DNA of 64,000 nucleotides from Siderastrea siderea (lineage: Eukaryota; Cnidaria; Anthozoa; Scleractinia; Rhizangiidae), in the NCBI GenBank assembly GCA_964030785.1, contig OZ034967.1:45196033-45260032 (forward strand), in the 5' to 3' direction. This document shows positions 59,211 to 64,000 of this stretch, piece after piece (position 1 is the first letter of the stretch; each line of letters begins with the position of its first letter). The notes beneath the pieces were generated by a model. That model was not told where the DNA came from. It saw nothing but the letters and a program-made list of their open reading frames with translations, and did no database searches. A program made the position numbers and the translations under genes.

Positions 59211-62200
59211 TTAGCTTGCTGAAGCCGACAATAGTGATCTTATCTCTTCATCTTGATTTCTGCAACACGAGCTGGAACAAACCCACAAGTGATACGACAG
59301 GCGACACACCTGCGACACAATAAAAATGACTAGAAGGAGACCAAAAGCGAAGGGAACAGAACAGAGAATAGCAATCTCGACTACTTGACAAGCCTTCCAC
59401 CAGGAGCTAAAGTGGTCGTTTAATTTAACAGCCAACGATACAAAAGAAGCAAAAAACATATTCATCATCCCTAAAAGCAAAATAAACAGCAAAGAAATGG
59501 TTTCCACTGTGTTAGCAATACCATCACGAAACGGCTGAGTCATGGAGTGATGTTGAAGAAACAAAGCACAGAAAAAACTCATAGTGAGAAGACGAGGCAT
59601 GGGATCACTGATAAAAGCCTTCAACACAATAAGAATCAGCCGGCGACCGATCATAACACCTTCCCAGCTCAGAGACAGTTTGCTTCCATCTCCAGGCCTC
59701 TTAAAACAGTCGTAAAGAATCCTCTCCACAGAATCCCTCGACAACTGGCTTGAGGGTGAGTCTTGGTTGGCTGCACTTCTTGCCTCACAAAACAAGGAGA
59801 CGTACCCCCAGTAAAGTAAAGATGGTAAAGGCAAACAACAGGCCAGAAGAAACTTCCCCACAGAAATGGTTCTACTGTACAACTTAAAAGAACCCCAGAG
59901 CAACACAAAGACAAAGGGTACAGTAAAGGTGCAGTTAAAAGCAATCAAAGTGTATTGCCACCACTGAAAACACACCGCGTTCCCATCGTAGAACAAGCGT
60001 TTCTCTGAGCCAATGGGAACACACCGAAGCAGGTTAAAGCTGACAGAGGCAAGAGCTGTATATCCTAGTAACATGGTTTGTATAATGCCGCCAATATAGG
60101 GACCAACACATGGGGCTTCTTGACCTCGAAACTTCTGAACTCCCCAGGGCATTAAGTAGAAGATACCTATCATAAACAACGTGCCAAACACGTGGAATGT
60201 AACAAAAAGCTGCTTAAAAACCGCTGTGAGACCAGGAAAGGGACAAATCAATCCACTGGGAGAAAATGTTTGCTGAAAGTTAAACAGTCCAACAAAAGGC
60301 TCGATAAATTTGGTTTCAAAAATATGTTGTGTCGAGTTGGAGACGAACACAAGGTTTGCTGCCTGATAAAAGTAAAAAACAATCTTTAAATAACCACTGT
60401 CAAAGTTATTATCCTTGTTGGTAGGTTCACGCTGTTTAAACCACAGGATTTGGCGCTTGATCCAGGGCACAAAAGGAGGCTTAAATGTAAAGTACAACGC
60501 CATGAACGAGACATAAACTAGCGCCACAGGCCAAAACCAGTAATCCTTGCACTCATGTAACGGTCTGCAGTTTGTAGAGTAAAGTGTCTCGGTGAAAGAC
60601 TCGTTACACTGACCACACAACGTACCAGAACGGTTACCCTGGCAACCATTGTATTCAGGAAAGTCTGTTTTGTTAGGAGGGCGACAATAACCCAGAGGAC
60701 ACATTGTGAACTTTAGCGTTGGCGGAGAGTCGTGCTCTTTGAAACCCCAAAAGTTTTGTTCGGCGATTATGTTTTGAGAACAGTTTGCTCCAAACGGGCA
60801 GGGAAGACACTGAAATCCTGGAGCTAAGTGCAATCCAAACGCACGACCACGCTGCAGACTGTAGGAATTACCTGCGCATGCAGAACAACTAAACTCAAGA
60901 GAAGTGATTTTTATTGTACAGGGAGTGTTATTTACTTGAGTTGTGACTTGATGACTAAACTGAAGAATTTCCATTTGACTCCCAACAGGGCAGTTAAAAG
61001 TACTAGTTGTCAAGTTGTTGTTTCCAAGATATATCAGTCTACCGTTTGTAACCTGCAAGAGAGGACCGGTGTTGCGATAGGGGCTGGCTTCCATTGTGGT
61101 ACTGTTTAACTTCAATGCTCCTGAGCTTTCTGTGTGAATAAATGACCCCGTGGTGTATTTTATTTTGTTCTGCAGCTCGGTTAAAGTTTTGTTGAAAACA
61201 CTACCTTCTATAATAAGACTTGCCGATCCAGTCTCTGTGTATATATGCCCACCTAAAGTTGACGCAAAGTTGTTAATAAAAGAACAATCCAGAAATATTG
61301 ACTTTCCATTCCTTAAATGCAGAGCGCCACCAGAAACAGCAACATTTCTCTCAAATACCGTATCTTCAAATGTCGAATGGCTCTTATAAACCCACGAAGG
61401 GAATCCTTTAGCATCATAAATGCATCCTGGATCTTTTGGAACATCTGGGTTCCAGTGATAAATATATATGGCCCCTCCAGGGCCTTTCATCGAATAATTA
61501 TCCACGAATCGGGACCTTTTGACTGTAAGATTTACGTTTTCTTGGTCCGCAATTTCCAGGAATAAAGCACCCCCCGGTCCACCACTCCAACAATTGTTGA
61601 AAGTCGTGTTCGTTATTAAAACGGATAAGAAATAAGGGGGGAACGTTCTAAAAACCAACGCACCTCCGGATTCCCCTGGAACGTAATTGCTATCGAAATG
61701 ACATTCCTGTACCTCAAATGCGGCTCTATTATTGTATGAATGCAATAGATAAAACACTCCACCGCTGTATAGAGCTGTGTTATTAAAAAAGCGAGACTGA
61801 CGGGCCCTTATCACACTATAGGAGACTGCGAAAACAGCTCCTCCAGACCCGGCTCTATTCGATACCACGGTTGCCGTATGAAAGGTAAGAATGGCGTTTG
61901 CATATATGAAAATGGCGCCGCCGATGTCTGCATTGTTACTTGAAAAAGTTGAGCGTTCTACTGCGATATGGCTTGTATTGTGTGAGTTTGAATCGCGCAT
62001 GCTTATTGCTCCACCCTCTGCGCGAGCTGTGTTATTGAAGAAACTAGACTGGTGCACCTTTACAGTAAATATGGAGGATACATAAACAGCTCCTCCGTTT
62101 GACTGGGTTCTACAGTTTGTAAAGGTGGAGTAACACAGTCTTACTGATGCGTTAACAGCATTGATATATATAGCACCTCCCCCAGTAAGGCTGTTAGCGT

Positions 62201-63487
62201 TGTTAAAGGCACACTTGGTAATGTTTATTTCAGGTAGTTTTTCAGGACTTTGACCATTATGATGGAATTTCAACGTGTCGGATGCTGAGTATTCAGCAAC
62301 GTTTACGGCTGAACCAAGAGAATAGATAAACACTGCTCCTCCTCTTCTACTGGCAGCCGTGTTGTCCGTAAAAACATTGTCTTCGAAGCTGACACTGTAA
62401 ACGTTAGAACATTCAATGTTGATCGCTCCACCCTGAGCAGCAGTTGTGTTAACAAAAGATGAATTAAATATTTTTAACTTGCAAACATTAGTTCCTCTCA
62501 GGGATATGACTCCGCCATTTCCTACGACGGAGTGACCAGCAAAACTGGAATTAAAGATCTGAAGTGAAATATTCGATGAACTGACATTGAATGACCGTGC
62601 GACCTCACTTGTAGAATTGCTTGAATTAATGACAATATTTACAGCAGAGCCTTGAATAATGCATTCACTATCACCGCTACTCGTTAAAACATCTCGGCCT
62701 GCACCAGATAGTGGACGGTTGCCAATAAATGTCACGTTCTGAAGGTGAATGTTTTGGTAGCCATTATCTATCTTTAAGTAAACAAGACCATGTGAGCTGA
62801 ACTTGTTGCGAAAAAACGTTATATTCCTCAGAGCCATATTACTATTTACTGAGTGGTTAGTGTAAGGTGGTTCCGTAAACGAGATGCATGTCCCCTCATC
62901 TGAGAAGATGTTGCGATCAAAAGTCGAATTTGCGAGCTTGAGAATGACGTTGGTGTCCTGTGATGGGTTCCTTGTACCGGTGACGACAACTGAAATACAG
63001 TTACGGTTTCTAGAAAATGTCGAATTTATAATCTCAATTTCGGGAGCCATGTTTGTTGTTATTACGAACTGGAACCCTTGTTTGCTGCCTTCGAATATGC
63101 AGTCATCGATTCCAACAGAAAAGTCTTGAACTCTAACAGCGCTTTCGTTAAAGAACAGTCCTGTTAATCTTACAGTTTCCTTCGCATTTTTAGAACCATT
63201 AAAAACCAAACCTGTTCCTTCAGAGCATCGTATCTGAGGCAGGGAACTGCCATATCCTGTCAGAGACAGACTCTTATTGATGTATATTCCCGGATGCTCT
63301 GACATTCCTGATTGACAGCTGTAAGGGTATTTGTCAGTGTTAGTACCATCCAAGTAAATGTGATCCCCACTTGACGCCAACGTGATAGCCCGCCAAATGG
63401 TTTTACAGGGCTTCGACTGGTCACATGACCAGACGTCCTGACCTGACACTTGTGAAACGTACAAGTTCCTTCCTTCGATGACAAATC
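59211..63487 (-). CDS. Large surface protein: right-handed beta-helix ectodomain plus polytopic membrane C-terminus (3' exon, 1424 residues)
   Basis: One uninterrupted exon. An acceptor (TTTTTTCAG) ends at 63488; the frame enters with two bases of a split codon, so a signal-peptide exon is expected upstream. The N-terminal two thirds (down to about 60950) are parallel beta-helix repeats with some 14 GG[AV][IVL] motifs (GGAIYI, GGAVYV, GGAISM) alternating with F-x-N-N-x-A turns, the pattern of Chlam_PMP and pectin-lyase-like repeats, rich in N-glycosylation sequons. A cysteine-rich junction follows (SCSACAGNSYSL, FQCLPCPFGANC, GTLCGQCNESF). About eight hydrophobic helices follow (from DYWFWPVALVYVSF to the helix before the CCRNQDEE tail), with MTQPFRDGIANTVETISLLF near the end. 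Function unknown; the C-terminus loosely recalls TRP-like or GPCR-like membrane regions. Cytoplasmic C-terminus assumed. Confidence 0.85.
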
Positions 63488-64000
63488 CTGAAAAAATTCG
63501 TAGAAGTACTATAGTAAAAAAGTCGAGTGATTTATTTTGGCACCTAGAACAGATAATTTTAAAACATATTATTTCATACAATATTACACTACTGGGACAA
63601 CCATTATTGGCTTGGTAGAGAATCGGCAAGCTTTTTTTTCAATGAATATTAGTATTACAAAGTAAATGATGACTAATTACAAAAGACAAATGAAAAAAAT
63701 GGAAATAATAGAAATAGAAATAAGTATTATGTAGAAAAGGTTTCAAGTTATTCTTAAATCTTAGCTTTCTAACCAGTTTCACTAAACTGACTTCAATACC
63801 AGTTGCCAACGTTGTCCAACCTCGTGAACACTTAATGTGATTGCGAACGAAAAGACAGTAGAAACATAATTGAAAGTCTAAAGATGCATATAACAAGAAA
63901 AATCGACAACACAATCAATAAAGAAAGAAAAATGTGAGTATATGCAATACAAAATGACGATTTGATCAAATTGTTCAGTCTTCGAAGTCAGTTTTAAGAG
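63488..64000. other. Upstream intron or flank of the beta-helix gene
   Basis: AT-rich with purine-rich runs. No convincing signal-peptide exon was found; short frames here do not end in a donor with the required phase that I could support. Confidence 0.5.

Overview
The window looks like nuclear DNA of a cnidarian, most likely a stony coral. The genes are split into many short GT-AG exons. The intergenic and intronic DNA is full of short foldback elements, tRNA-headed SINEs and Penelope-like retroelement remnants. The predicted proteins are animal-type (UBXN11, a TRPA channel, APEX1, a fibrinogen-domain protein). The species is an inference; no sequence here names it.

Layout. 1-9032, minus strand: the N-terminal half of UBXN11 (socius), eight coding exons rebuilt in frame, running off the left edge before its SEP and UBX domains. 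9033-9315: a 283-bp gap shared head-to-head with the next gene. 9316-31615, plus: a complete 20-exon TRPA-family ion channel (1247 residues) whose introns hold many foldbacks, SINEs and a Penelope-like fragment. 36819-40199, minus: a small three-exon secreted fibrinogen-related protein (235 residues) with a TATA box. 44144-52380, plus: a complete 11-exon APEX1 (AP endonuclease 1, 320 residues). 52905-59100: a repeat-rich gap with nested transposons. 59211-63487, minus: a very large exon (1424 codons of protein) for a cell-surface protein with a right-handed beta-helix ectodomain and a polytopic membrane C-terminus; its first exon(s) lie beyond the visible acceptor or off the right edge.

How the genes relate. 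No operon-like logic applies. The only clear regulatory link is the divergent UBXN11/TRPA promoter. The others are independent: DNA base-excision repair (APEX1), sensory cation channel (TRPA), probable secreted lectin-like recognition (fibrinogen-related protein), and an unassigned surface receptor or transporter-like protein.

The most unusual items are the beta-helix/multi-membrane protein; a TRPA channel with an ankyrin repeat split by about 90 residues and few cysteines before S1; foldback transposons whose 9-bp and TA target duplications can be read directly; a SINE family with a UCA anticodon-like loop; and Penelope-like tails with a hammerhead-ribozyme-like core. All exon joins were made by eye from splice sites and reading frame; none was checked against transcripts.
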